Shown here: positions 11,642-22,993 of the stretch, piece after piece
How positions within the stretch are numbered: the first letter of the stretch is position 1
How the letters are laid out: each line of letters opens with the position of its first letter
Assembly (NCBI RefSeq): GCF_000835495.1
Contig: NW_015622543.1
Coordinates: 5,568,619-5,632,618 of the forward strand
Direction: 5' to 3'
DNA from: Cladophialophora immunda
Taxonomy: Eukaryota; Ascomycota; Eurotiomycetes; Chaetothyriales; Herpotrichiellaceae
DNA: 64,000 bases
The notes under the pieces: model-generated
Seen by the model: the letters and a program-made list of their open reading frames with translations, nothing else
Databases searched by the model: none
Told to the model about the DNA's origin: nothing
Position numbers and translations under genes: made by a program

Positions 11642-11876
11642 TGTGGTGTTGGTGTTGTCTTGTCGATGTCGAATGGTTGGATAGAGGTAGCGAACCGATA
11701 AAAGGGGAGGATGCCGGGCGAAGTTGGGATGTGGATATCAGAATCACGAGGCATTCTGTGACCAACCCTCTTTCAGGTATAGCCAGCCTCAGTCCTACTT
11801 GCATGGGAAAGAAATATGGAATACGCGGGATAGCTAGGCTGGGACGGCATGCTCAAACGTTGCCTGACTTATGCTT

Positions 11877-11888
11877 CGGTGAACGCCG
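11877..11888. promoter_or_regulatory. CGG-N6-CCG element, copy 1
   Basis: CGG TGAACG CCG, preceded by ATGCTT and followed by CA. The inverted CGG triplets with a 6-bp gap are the layout recognised by Zn2Cys6 dimers of the Ppr1/UaY type. It is 236 bp upstream of the MBL-gene ATG. Confidence 0.5.
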
Positions 11889-12033
11889 CAACACTAATAC
11901 CCACAGTCGAGTAGACTCAAGAATCAGGCACGTTCGGGCCTCCGGCTCGAGAGGCTAGAGAGACCCAAATTTTCATGATCCATACGAGTCTCGACCACGA
12001 ATGCGCAAGTGGCATGAAATTCCACCTATGCTT

Positions 12034-12045
12034 CGGCGAAAGCCG
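12034..12045. promoter_or_regulatory. CGG-N6-CCG element, copy 2
   Basis: CGG CGAAAG CCG, again preceded by ATGCTT and followed by CA, on the same strand as copy 1. The flanks match copy 1, so this is a repeated site and not a chance pair of triplets. It is about 158 bp upstream of the transporter ATG. Confidence 0.5.
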
Positions 12046-12202
12046 CAGCGCGAGTTGATAGCCGACTATTCACCATCCCGGCTTTAAGTGCTCGGCGTAT
12101 CTGGCTTCTATCATCTATAACAATCTCTGGACCTGCCAAGTCGAGTGATCCCGGTCAAATTACAAGAGCGAAAGAACCGACACCACAACCAACGTCGCAA
12201 CC

Positions 12203-13871
12203 ATGGTTGCAACAACGCGCTACAATCTCACGGTACGTGTTCGCCCTTTATGTGTCATGAACGCGGTTGGTTGACCCATCGTGCAGATTGTCCTGTTCGT
12301 GGCCTTGAGTGCCTTGACCTACGGATATGCCTTTTCTGTATTCTCCACCTCCATTGGCCAGGCAGGATTCTACAAGTACTTCAACCTCGACCTCGAAGGA
12401 CACGGGGCTGCCTATACCAATTCTATTCTCGGCGCCATCAATGCTCTCTTCTCGGCGGGGGCGGCCTTTGGCGCTCTTTCCATAGCATGGCTACCCGACT
12501 GGATGGGCCGCAGGTTCACGATCGTTTTCGCGGCGGCGCTCTCGCTCGTTGGTGGCGCACTTGTGACTGGCAGTGTGAACATTCCGATGTTGGTGGTTGT
12601 GCGATTCCTGCATGGTCTCGGTGTCGGCCAGTGCATCACCATCACTCCCATCTATCTGTCAGAAGTTGCGCCGCCGCAGCAGAGAGGCTTTCTCACTGGC
12701 CAGAACGCTGTGGCCTTGGTTTTCGGTTACCTTCTGTCTGCCTGGGTGGGGTACGGAACGTACTTTGCCAGCAACGAGACGTTTGCCTGGAGGTTCCCGC
12801 TGTCGTTGTCGTGCCTGTTCCCGTTGATCCTGCTTATCGGTTCTCCATGGGTCCCCGAATCGCCGCGATGGCTGATCTGGAAGGACCGCATGGAAGAGGC
12901 CTGGAAGATCACGGAGCAGCTGCATTTCGATCCAAACGACCCATCCCAGCGCCAGGCCAAAGAAGAATTCTATCAGATGCGCATGCAGATTGAGTACGAT
13001 CGCGCCGCAGACCTGTCCCTGTCGTACATGTTCAAGAAACCCAGCCTCCGCCGACGCGTTCTCCTTGGTTGCGGGGTGCTTCTAGGTTCACAGTCGTGTG
13101 GTCCACTCGTCATCAACAACTACGGCGTGGTGCTGTACCAAGGCCTGGGAATGACTGGGAGCATGCCTCTGCTCATGTATGCCCTTTACATTGTCGTCGG
13201 CATGTTTTTCAACATCATCTCATCGCTTATCATGGACAAAGTCGGCCGACGGAAGCTGTTCCTGGGTGGCTGGACCGGCACGACAGTCATGTTGAGTTGC
13301 GAGACGGCGCTCGTGGCGAGCTTCGCAGGCACGGACAACAAGGGTGGGAATGCCGCCGCGGTCTTCTTCCTCTTCGCATTCGTGACAATGTACGGCCTGT
13401 GCATTGATGGGACTGCGTACGTGTACTGCGCTGAGGTCTTTCCCACCATGTATCGTGCCAAAGGCATGGCACTCGGACTGTTCGTGTATTACACTGCCTC
13501 GATCGCATATCTCACCCCTGCCGCCACGGCCATCAAAAATATCGGGTAAGGACCCCAGCATGTTGAGAGCGGAACCAAGACACTAACTGGCGCACAGGTG
13601 GAAATTCTACTTGGTTTTCATCTCTTGCTCTTTCGCCGCCGTGGTTCTCACGTACTTTTTCGTGCCCGAGGTAAGTTGCCATCCGAAATAAGTTTTGCGG
13701 GAAGCTGAGTATGACCAGACCGCTGGCCTGTCGCTAGAGGAAGTCAACGAGCTCTTTGGTGAGAAAGTCTTGGTGAACTTGACCCACGCCTCGGAAGAAG
13801 AGAAGAACAATATTGATAGAGCGATCGAAGAGAAGCAGGGGGTGATGACAGAAACTATCGAGAAAGCATAG
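12203..13871 (+). CDS. MFS sugar-type transporter
   Basis: Four exons (12203-12232, 12287-13545, 13598-13670, 13719-13871) give 504 aa. Sugar-porter signatures are present: WLPDWMGRR after helix 2, PESPRWLIWK before the central loop, DKVGRRKLF in the second half, and PETAGLSLEEVNELFG at the end, which only appears after the last splice. About twelve hydrophobic segments are visible. The first exon codes for only ten residues (MVATTRYNLT). Sugar porters of this class import hexoses, lactose-like or other small polyols across the plasma membrane; specificity cannot be read from sequence. It shares a promoter with the MBL-fold hydrolase, so a lactone or sugar-acid substrate is one possibility. 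Confidence 0.93.
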
Positions 13872-15136
13872 CAGAGCAAACTACTGGATATGGATCTCTG
13901 GCCAGCACAGTCCTATCGCTTCCAGTCGCAGCTGGTCACGCACTGTAAATAGTTGTACAAATTCCACCCTGCACTGAACTGAGCATTGGTGCTGTAGAGG
14001 ATCGGTTCACAGTACTGCAAAGGAAGCTATCGCCAGTCTGGCTGGCTCGAACATCCGTCAAAGGCAGAAGTTACCTCTCATGACCCCCCGACCTCTCTTC
14101 TATACCCGGGTTGTCAGCACACACCAGGATAGGAGTCTATTGAACATCGAGGCATCAATGCTCGATGCAGCAGAACCGAAAAGGTTAGGCTCTTGAAATT
14201 CGGAAAAGCTCTCGAACACTAAGCTGCGAGAGGGTGTTCATTGTTTCCACCTCACAAAGGTCCTAGATAATTATACCAGTACAGCTTAGGTGCTTTAGAA
14301 CTCGTATATTCCTTATCTTTAATATTAGGAGTAAATTGTGAGGGTTTGGAAAGAGTTCTGCAACTAGCTAGCCAACCTAGTAACAAGGAGGACAAATCTG
14401 AGGGGGGAAAGAAAGAAGGAAGGACACTCCCTCTCTCTCCTTATATCGTACGCTCCACTGCAAGGGGTACCCGTTGTCTTACCTCTCTCCCTTGCCTCCT
14501 CTTCTGTATACGCCATCCATCCCTTGCGTACGCTATCCTTGCATCATGTTTCTCCTTCCCTTGCGTACGGAATATTGTTTCTCCGTCACGTGTGACTGTT
14601 GGGCTTGGCGCTGGTTCGCCTGAACCGAGCCTCCTTCAGGGTTCAACCCGTCACAGAAAGGGACAGTATTGTGCCGAGGCTCGGAGGCCATTAAAGCGGT
14701 TTCTCGATCACCGACCACATATGTACTCTTCTGGGTAGCTGACTACCTACTGTACCTACATATGTACCTACCTACTCAGCGAGCGATGGATGTTCAAGGA
14801 TACTCTGTACGGACCTCGTAGATTAGATGGCGATGGCGAAGAGGATATCGTCGGGCCCGCAACTCACACACACGGCAACTCGCCCGCGGCCCTTGCCATT
14901 CCTACCTACCTACTTAGGTAACAAGGAGGGCCGCTTTCTCACTTCGCAAAAGGACCTGTCCTTACTTGGCAGTATTGCGTGTGCAACGACTGTCGGGATT
15001 TCATTGAGACACCACAGCACTTCCTCCACCTTGATACATCGTCAGTATGCACATGTACTCTTCCCTTCAGCATTCATATCACTCGTAAAGACGTCCTCGT
15101 GTTGCACAGCCAACACAACCCGACGCACAATCTGGC
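13872..15136. other. Intergenic, short CCTA-type repeats
   Basis: No gene is seen. The strand carries runs of CCTA/TACC units at about 14743-14776 and 14900-14920, and a short repeat CCTTGCGTACG near 14522 and 14558. A GGTTCAACCC at about 14640 resembles a tRNA B box, but no cloverleaf or A box accompanies it. Confidence 0.4.
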
Positions 15137-16997
15137 CTAGTTCCTGATCTGCCATCCCCGGGAGTTGAAGAAGTCACACTGCGCGGCCGCGTCGGGATCC
15201 GGCGTCGCGCCGATACTGTTGTACGTGACGGCCTGGATCGTGAAGCCGACGCCTTCGCCCTGGGCCGCCGAGCCCGGGGCCCCGGAGATGTAACTCGGCC
15301 AGTAGGGCGCGCCGGCGGTGCGCAGCGGGTTCGGGTCGTGGAAGACGGTGAAGCTCACCCAGTAGCTGGTCATGATGTGCGCCAGGGTCAGGTTGTTCGC
15401 GCTGGGGTAGTTGGTCACGTTGGACGAGATGAACGGGTTGGTGGCCCCGTGGAGCTCGCTCCCGGCGGCGAACGTGAGCTTGAACACCGCCGAGCTGTTG
15501 GACAGCGAGTCCACCATCGACGAGGCCATGTAGTAGGTCGGGCAGTTGATGATGAAGTCCCCGAACCACGTCTGCCGCTGGTAGAAGGTGCTGTTGAAGT
15601 TGCTGCGGGGGTAGAGAGAGTAAAGACGGGAGAAAAATGACGGGCCGGCCGCGGGGAAGAGATCTTCAGCCTATAGATAGGGGAAATGTCATCAGTAGCT
15701 GCGGAGAAGGAATATGTGGGAGAGGGCAGATTGAACTCACGTCTACCGTCTCGTCGACCTGAGATGTCTGCGTCATATTGGAAAAGATATAGCCTTCGTA
15801 GGCGTCTCGGTTGGTGATCAAGGGTACCTTGTAAAAGTTGCCCTTTGCAAATTCTTGGTCGGGGAGGTCGCGGATGAACTTGCCATCCACCACTGGGCCC
15901 CAGTAATAGACACCGTATGCATTGTCTGGTCCTGGATACGTGGCATTGATCACTGCCTGGTTGAGGTTTCCGAGTGTAGCCGAAGACAATTCTCGCAGGC
16001 AATTGATGTCCGAACAGCTTGACAGCTTCAGAGCCGTGTTGAACTGGGTGTTCTGCGTGCTCTTGTTCGCGAAGGGCTGCCACCAGGGATGGTCTGCAAT
16101 CGCGGCCGCAAAGGGAGGGAAATCAGAACCGCTATTCGCGATCAGCTGGCATGAGACACTGCCTCCACCAGCCGAACCACCCCAGATAGTGACACGGCCT
16201 GGATCGCCACCAAAGGCACGGATGTTCCGCTGAACCCAGTCCATGGCGGCTCGTTGGTCAAGCAGGCCAGCGTTCAATGCTCCGTTCTCAGCAATGGCAT
16301 CCCCGCCCATAAACCCGAACATCCCGAGACGGTACTGAATACCCACATAGATAATGTTGCCGTCCGACCGATTGACCAGGGCATCGCCCGGATAGGAGAA
16401 AGGAGCGCTCCCACCAACGTAGCCGCCGCCGTGGATGCTGGATCGCAATATCCAAAGTTAAAATCTGCATGACTGTAGGATTGAAACTGAATCACACAAG
16501 ACAAGACAAGATCTTTCTCCGAGTTGTCGCTCAGTTTGATACACCACAAAGTATCGCCGAGACTGGGCCTAGCTATGGAGAAGTGGTTCAAGAGACACTA
16601 CTTACGTGAAAAGCACGGGCAAGGCTGATGAGACAGGCTTGGAAGGAACAAGCACGTCGAGGAGCAAACAGTCTTCTGATTGTCCTTGTGGAGCTGACGG
16701 CGTAGCATAAGTGGACCTCGCAGAGGATTGGTAGCACGCCGGGCCTAGGGTTGAAGCATTGATGGTCTGGCCGTTATAGTTGTTCATATATTCGATGGGC
16801 ACGGGTTTTGCCCAGCGTAGTTCACCTGTAGGAGCGGCGGCATAACGGATGCCGCGGTAGTAGTTGATGCCTGCGGTGGCATTCTGGTAGCCGCTGTATT
16901 TCACATAGCCGAGATCGATGACAGGGACTGCCTGTGCCTGGGTGAACGTGTTGAGGAGGAGTAGCAGAGCTGAAGCTCCAGCGACTGGGAATTTCAT
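15137..16997 (-). CDS. Secreted type-B carboxylesterase/lipase
   Basis: Three exons (16997-16606, 16437-15741, 15670-15137) give 540 aa. An N-terminal signal peptide (hydrophobic ALLLLLNTF then AQA) is followed by the carboxylesterase type-B fold: EDCLLLDV (signature 2), oxyanion loop HGGGYVGGS formed by the first splice, nucleophile elbow GGSAGGGS with Ser at about 219, a DAYEGYIF segment supplying the acidic residue, and ELHGATNPF with the catalytic His. It hydrolyses carboxylic esters outside the cell. Close relatives include fungal cholinesterase-like esterases and Candida rugosa-type lipases, and the exact substrate is unclear. Several NxS/T sequons fit secretion. The terminal exon is much more GC-rich than the first two. 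Confidence 0.93.
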
Positions 16998-19900
16998 GGC
17001 TGGCCGCGATGAATGTACGTCTGATTCGAACCCTTAAAGCAGGTAGACAGTGTGGAAGCACCGTGTAGTCGGCAATCACCCTTCTTCTCCAAGTCGCAGT
17101 TTTATGTGGTCCGTGGTCTCAAGCTCAAAGAGGGATATTTGGAAAGCCATGGCGGGGAAGCAGAAGCTCAGAGCTGGCTTCAAAGCCGGCGGATTGTTCT
17201 CCACTGACTTTTCACCTACCATCCTGCAGGTCACCAGATTCACCTTGCACAACATGGAGATGCAAAGTTTTGGTTCTTCGTAAACAAGCGCACAAAGGCG
17301 GTGGTGCCGGAGATGCAATGGGGAAATTCTGGGGTAACGCATTGACCTCACGGTCGGAATCTGGCCGGGCGAAGCGGTAATTGGATGTTGGAAGAGGAGT
17401 AAAATAGCGAGACCAATTCTGCCTAATTCATGAGATTCATGGTATTGGTGCCAGCCTCATTGCTCAGGGACGACCGGAAAGCGGCACTTTGCAGACTTTT
17501 CGCTAAATGGATCGAGAGTATTTCATCCACAGAGGATGAGTGTCTGGCGGATGGCTCGGCTATTGTCCCGCGTCGACGAGAGGGGGTTGCGAAGTCTGGC
17601 GAAGAGGGTATATCATCACACGCACTTACTCCTTGGGAAGATACATGACGTTGAAAGAGAACCTCGTATCGGGAGGATGGGGGCGAGGGCCAGTGCACAG
17701 AAACGGATTAACCTTACTCCGCGATTTGGCCGTATTCAGCAAGTCGCCCGGCTGATTCACGCCGAGTTCGACGCTTAGATTGTCTCTGGGTGTTGGTCTT
17801 CAAACGTAGTAACAACATGATGCCTTTGTTGATTTGAAGATTACAGAATTCAAGAACCAGCTCTATTGGATACAGGCTTCCAGTCTCTCTCCTACGTGAT
17901 CGTGGACACGATACTGCCACTCCGAGCCGCCAGCTCGACTGCCTGATCATGCGTCCCCCTACGCCGCCGCCACCGCCACCGCCAATCGGCCATTTCGCAC
18001 CTAAACCTCCCAAAAGTCGCAACCTATCTAGCTGCCGAGCTGCCAAAAAGTCAGTGCGGGGTTATTCAGAGTGAAGAGAGATTTCTTGTTGCAAGTTTAC
18101 CTTGGAAGATGGAATAAAACGCGTTATGGCACCTCTCTGCTTCACTCACAGCTGAGCTCTCAGCGGCGTTTTGACAAGGCCGATTGCCAGGTCGCTCTGC
18201 TTGCCCACATGATCGAGAAGTGGACGATCAGGCTTATCGACCTTAACATCGATACTCAATGCCGCCCACGGGTCCGCCCGGAGGGGCAAGTCAATGTATA
18301 GTTTCAGCGGTGTAAGTTCTTGCGTTCCCCTTGCTGTGGACGGTGTCAGCAACGGTCTCAAGCTTGGGGCACCGTGTTTCCTACTCTCATCACTACCGCT
18401 TTCACAAGCCATCTTTGGCGCGTTCTGAGTGCCAGTCATTGTCGCTCTTGCCAGACTGGTTGTGGTGTTCGATGTGCTGATCGATAAGTGTCTGTCGCCA
18501 ACAGAAACTTGTCCCGTCTCTACTGATTTTCTGTATGATTGACTCTTTTGACAGCGTACAACAGGAAGGGGGGAGTGAACATCTCAGCGCACTGGTCATG
18601 GTTCAGTAGATATCTGTTTCGACAGGTTGATCACTTCATCCCATCCCTTTCTCGGGCGCAGTTAAAGCAGCCCGCTCTGATTGAAACTATTTCGCCACTC
18701 CAATCCGCCACTGTACCAACACCAGTTACTGGGCACACGAGCTTGACTGAGTGGGTATGCTGAACACTGGCTGGGGTACAGATGCCCTCGTCATCAGACC
18801 ATGAGCGGTATGTTAGTTAACGTGGCGAGGTGTTGACCTAACATACCCTGGCAAACACAACCGCCTCCTGACCATGTCTACCAACTGCAATGGCAGAAGG
18901 AGATTGCCCCTCGGGTTCGACGTATGCAGCGGCGTTGACACATTGAGTTCCCTGGGTTGAATCCTTCGGAAGACTGCATGACCGCGAGTCCCAGGCACTA
19001 TGCTGAAACAGAAATGACAAGCAAAACCGCGAGGAATTGGACCAAAATGATGGTTGATAACGAAAGCTGGGCCGATTGATAAGGGACTCGAGCCAATTCT
19101 GAAAGAAGGAAAGAAAAAAAAACCAGGTTTTTGGGGTAGTTTGTCAATGCAGTGCTGCGGCCAAGGCGAACACCAGCGGCCAAATTCTCACATCATGCCC
19201 GTTGGGCCATGGCTCCGCAATTTGACCAGCTGACATCCAGGCATACAGCGCCTGAATCCTCAAGATTGAGGCTCAAGTCACGTGTTTTCAACGATTTTGT
19301 GCCACAGCAAACATGGGCGAGATTCCATCTTCCAGAGGCCAGCAAAGGTGAGAAGGTCAAGAGAATGAATGGGTATGCGTGTACGAGGTACCTCATGGCA
19401 GCCTGGACGAGAAAAGGCCCCCAAACCTCGTACCCGGTTGTTGGATGAGTCATCGGGTAAATATGTTTCCATTCTGGGACAGAATGCCATATGCAGTCGA
19501 CAACGGACCTTGTGCATCGGTCGGATCGGAAAGGGTTGGCCATTAAACGCACACAATTACCTCGCATCTCGCCTGGTCCGGCCACAGTCATTGAGAAATC
19601 AGGCCCAGAATCCAGACAGGGAAAGTCTTCCACCTGGCGCTCGGACGACGTCCACCCTCACCACAGTCCAACAAATGAAGGATCAGCTCCAGCCGCCTCT
19701 TCTGGGCTATATCTTTGACTGGTGGTTGCTCTGCAGTCTTTCTTGGCCTAACACTAGTATTCACAGGTGGAGTGGCGAATGGTTTTTGTTCAATTCGTAC
19801 ACCAGCATTCCGAGATGCTGCCTGTATGCAGCTACTTGTACATCAAGCCAGTTGCCACAATAGAGCCCAGATGTTCCACCTATCCCGCCGCCCTCGCGGT

Positions 19901-20032
19901 TTCTTTTTATTCTCCCGATTGACACCCTTATCCGAGTCCAGTCAATTTGTCGCTCTTCAGTCCATGCGCCAAAGGAAATTGTCCTGGCCGAGTTTTAAAC
20001 AGATGGCCCGTGATTCACTCACCGAAGCCCCT
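16998..20032. other. Long intergenic stretch, no gene seen
   Basis: There are 3 kb between the esterase start and the ligase stop. The open frames are short and have no motif or plausible splice partners. A frame at 17430 begins like a YCII-domain protein (MRFMVLVPAS), but the match ends after ten residues. This probably holds the esterase upstream region and ligase 3' end. Confidence 0.4.
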
Positions 20033-21957
20033 TTAGAAGACGTGCCTCACGAGCGTCTTCTTGTTGATCTTGCCCATGGCGTTCCGCGGAATGCTCTCCA
20101 CGACCTTGAGTTCCTGCGGAATCTTGTAATTCGCCAACTTATCCTTCAAGGCCCTGCGCATATCCATTGCTCCCCATTGCTTGCCTCCCTTACCGCCGCT
20201 CTTCCCTTTCTCACTCAGAACCACCACCGCCGCGACCTTCTGACCCCATTGCTCGTTCGGGATCCCCACTACCGCGGCTTCGGCGATCTCTGGGAGCGAG
20301 AGAAGTTCCCGTTCAATTTCCAGTGCAGAAACCTTTTCCCCGCCCGTTTTGATAATGTCGACAGATTTGCGGCCTCGGATGAAGTACATTGGCCCATGAG
20401 CCCAGGATTGCTCGCTTTTGCCGGTTCCCGGCACGAGTTGGCGGATTGCCACGTCTCCTGTTTTGAACCAGTCTCCTTTTCCGTCTTCAGACTCGACGAA
20501 TTCTGCCGCTGTAGCGGAGGGGTTGCGGAAATACTCCTTAAATACAGTCGGGCCACGGAGTTGGATTTCCCCTTCTCGCGGGTCGCCGTTCTGATCCGTT
20601 TCTTCGCCCGCTTCGATTACTGTGCCTGTCTCGGTATCGACGAGTCGTACCTCGACTCCGGGTAACGGCCATCCAACCGAACCGTCCACTCGATCCTCAA
20701 ATGCCAGTCCGCAAGATAGTGCCATGCCAACCTCCGTCATCCCGTAGCGCTCGAGAAGGACGTTACCATTAGAGAGCTCTGTCCAGGCTTGTTTCGTTGG
20801 TGCAGGGAGCGCTGCAGAACCAGATATATTCAGTCGGAGGTAGCGAGGGGTGATCGCGGTGCGGGTTGCGGTCTGCATTTCCGGGGGCAGAGAAGAATGA
20901 GTTGCCAGCAGGCGATTATATATCGTCGGAACACAGGTAAGGAAAGTTATAGGTCTTTTAGCTTGATCTGGAGAGGAAGGAGAGGTGTTGGGGAGGAACG
21001 GTGCGGCAAGTCGCTGCCACACCGTATCCGCATTAAATGGGTAGGCGAACTCGATTGCTGAACCGGCCATAAGCGGAGTATACAGCGCGTTGATAGTGCC
21101 ATGGATATGATGCAGTGGGAGAACGTGGAGGAGCAGGTCTGAGGCGCTATATTTCCATGCTTTGATCAAGGAACTAGATTGTGCCGTCATGTTGGCCATA
21201 GATAGAACCACGCCCTTGGGACGATTAGTGGTCCCGGAGGTATAAAGCATGAACCCTCCATTTTCAAGGGCCTTGGAGCCAAACCTGACATTCTCGGCGG
21301 ACAGTGCTCCGGTTTCAATCTTGGACAGAATTTCCAGTCTCGGTGCATGGTTTATTCCTTCTTTCAGCACCTCTTTCGCCTTCTCTTGGAATTTCTCCGT
21401 CGAAAGGAACAATGCAGCTTCGCTATTCTCGAGGATGTATCGGAGCTCGGAGCTCGGGTGAGAATGCGCCAAGGGGAGGGCGATTGCATCGTGTGAGAGG
21501 ATTGAGAGGAACGTCACTTCGAGCATTGTTAATATCAGCAGCACGAGGATTGCAGCACTGGTCCCGCACCCACATAATCATACCCGTTTTCCGCCAGAAA
21601 AGCTATTCTCTCACCTACCAGAGATCTTCCCCCAGCAAGAGCGGTCAACTTGTCCTTTGCGGCAGCAACATCATGTAGTAGACTGCCGTAGCAGAAGGTC
21701 CTATTAGAGGCACTGTGTATTATTGCAGGAGACTTTGGGTCGTGATTGGCAATGGCTGCGAAGATGGGAGAGGAGGGAAGGGTGGAGGCCATTCTGGCCG
21801 AGATTCCTCGGGGGCTCTTGCATATCGTGGAGGGGAATGTCAAGGCGCTTGAGGAAGAAGCTGTCCACGACGATGCTGCTCCTATACGCCCAGCAGCTCT
21901 TCTGAGCTGAAAGTTCGCCGCATAGATGAGGCGACAGGTTGGAGGGGTAGGACCCAT
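20033..21957 (-). CDS. Acyl-CoA synthetase, malonyl-CoA synthetase-like
   Basis: Two exons (21957-21570, 21516-20033) give 623 aa from the upstream ATG. Splicing turns the first exon end into YDYVVTFLSILSHDAIALPL, the expected start of the adenylation domain. Core motifs: LYTSGTTNRPKGV (P-loop A3), ERYGMTEVGMAL, WFKTGDVA, GRKSVDIIKTGGEKVS and the catalytic lysine region NAMGKINKK. The spacing and YGMTEVGMAL are like ACSF3/AAE13, which load malonate or methylmalonate onto CoA. Residues 1-55 are rich in Arg, Ser and Ala without acidic residues, like a mitochondrial presequence, and a second Met (M56, MASTLPSS, codon at 21792) starts the conserved part, so mitochondrial and cytosolic forms are possible. 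Confidence 0.9.
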
Positions 21958-22500
21958 CCCAGAACCATTGTCGATTGTTAGCTCGCTCCCGAAACTATCA
22001 GGCTCGAGCCCTAGTCTCGAAATAATCTAAGAAGAGAGTAAGAAATATTTGGGACGCGGGTGCAAGATTGTGGTGAGAATGGTATGGAGGGGACGGAGTG
22101 TCGAAAAGTGCTGCAGCTCAACACATTTTCCTCCCTATTGGCGGAGTATCCGGAGCTGCCCAAAGCTCACTCACGTGCTACGCACTCACTCCGGCCCTCA
22201 CCAACTTACATCACTCTTTTCCTCCGCACACATTTGCCCCCTTCGTCCTACTACGGACTTGACCATAGAGATTGCCCATTATGCACCAAGGCACCGCAGG
22301 TGAAGAGTCGTACGCTGGCTTTGAGCTCGACCTCGTCCTTTATCCACGTTCTTTTGGCTGGGTAACTCACCTACTCCTGAGGTAGTATAAGCTCTCTAAT
22401 CGACCACACAAAAGGCCCAATTTCTTGCCCAACTTTTCTTTCCCTTTGAAACTAAATCCGTATCTCTTTTTACTGTCCTAGATCATGAAACGCCCTCGTG
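21958..22500. other. Upstream region of the ligase and of a small candidate ORF
   Basis: This is a divergent spacer. The strand is strongly pyrimidine-rich at 22415-22480, as in fungal promoters and leaders just before the ATG at 22501. No gene is seen. Confidence 0.35.
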
Positions 22501-22662
22501 ATGAATGGTGCGAACAAAGCCGACTCCGACTCAAGCTATGTCAAACGGGTCTCTGCACTACCAGCCACCGTTTCAGATGGCATCCGAGCCGGCTCTTTGG
22601 CTGCTCAGGCCTGGGCTACAGCCAGAATCCTCCAGTCGGTGATCAACAAGCAGCCTGGATAA
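22501..22662 (+). CDS. Candidate small ORF, 53 aa, function unknown
   Basis: An ATG at 22501 opens a 53-codon frame ending TAA at 22662. The peptide has an acidic/polar start and an alpha-helical Ala-rich second half (IRAGSLAAQAWATARILQSV). Third codon positions are strongly C/G-biased, like the real genes here. A pyrimidine-rich leader precedes it. Against it: another ATG at 22485 in a different frame would be met first, and no family is recognised. It could be a real small protein, an uORF-controlled peptide or chance. Confidence 0.3.
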   Translation: MNGANKADSDSSYVKRVSALPATVSDGIRAGSLAAQAWATARILQSVINKQPG

Positions 22663-22993
22663 AGAAGAATGAGAATGGAAGTTATTGCATCGCTTACCTG
22701 ACAGAGGACACCCTCATTATGAAGGATCGAAAAAGAATATCGGCTCTGCAAGGAATTACCTCGTCGCAGAATATCTCTCTCAAACCTCGGCGATTTTTTC
22801 TAGACCTGCTCCATCGGTGACGCTCAAATCCCAGACACTGAAAGGCCGGCTAGAAAGAGAGAGCAATAGAGGCCACAAGATGAACATTGACCGTGGACAC
22901 GGTGACTGTTTCTAAAGTCGCCGCAATGGCTGAGGTGTTGAGACCACCATAGGCTTACCCTTCTGACACATTGACCATACAACTAGAGCATGC

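Larger units (their letters stand above)
11642..12202. promoter_or_regulatory. Divergent promoter, MBL hydrolase / MFS transporter
   Basis: Spacer between two divergent genes. It contains two copies, 157 bp apart, of a 22-bp near-repeat: TATGCTTCGG at 11870-11879 and at 12027-12036, each followed by N6 and CCGCA. These are annotated separately. No TATA box is obvious. Confidence 0.55.

Noticed and set aside
12145..12993. 282-codon frame overlapping the MFS gene
   Set aside because: Shadow frame of the transporter exon; Arg/Cys/His-rich and without family features.
14580..14700. tRNA-like B box (GGTTCAACCC)
   Set aside because: No A box at the right distance and no acceptor stem.
17430..17648. 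Possible YCII-domain protein (MRFMVLVPAS start)
   Set aside because: Only the first ten residues resemble the family; no continuation in any frame or by splicing.
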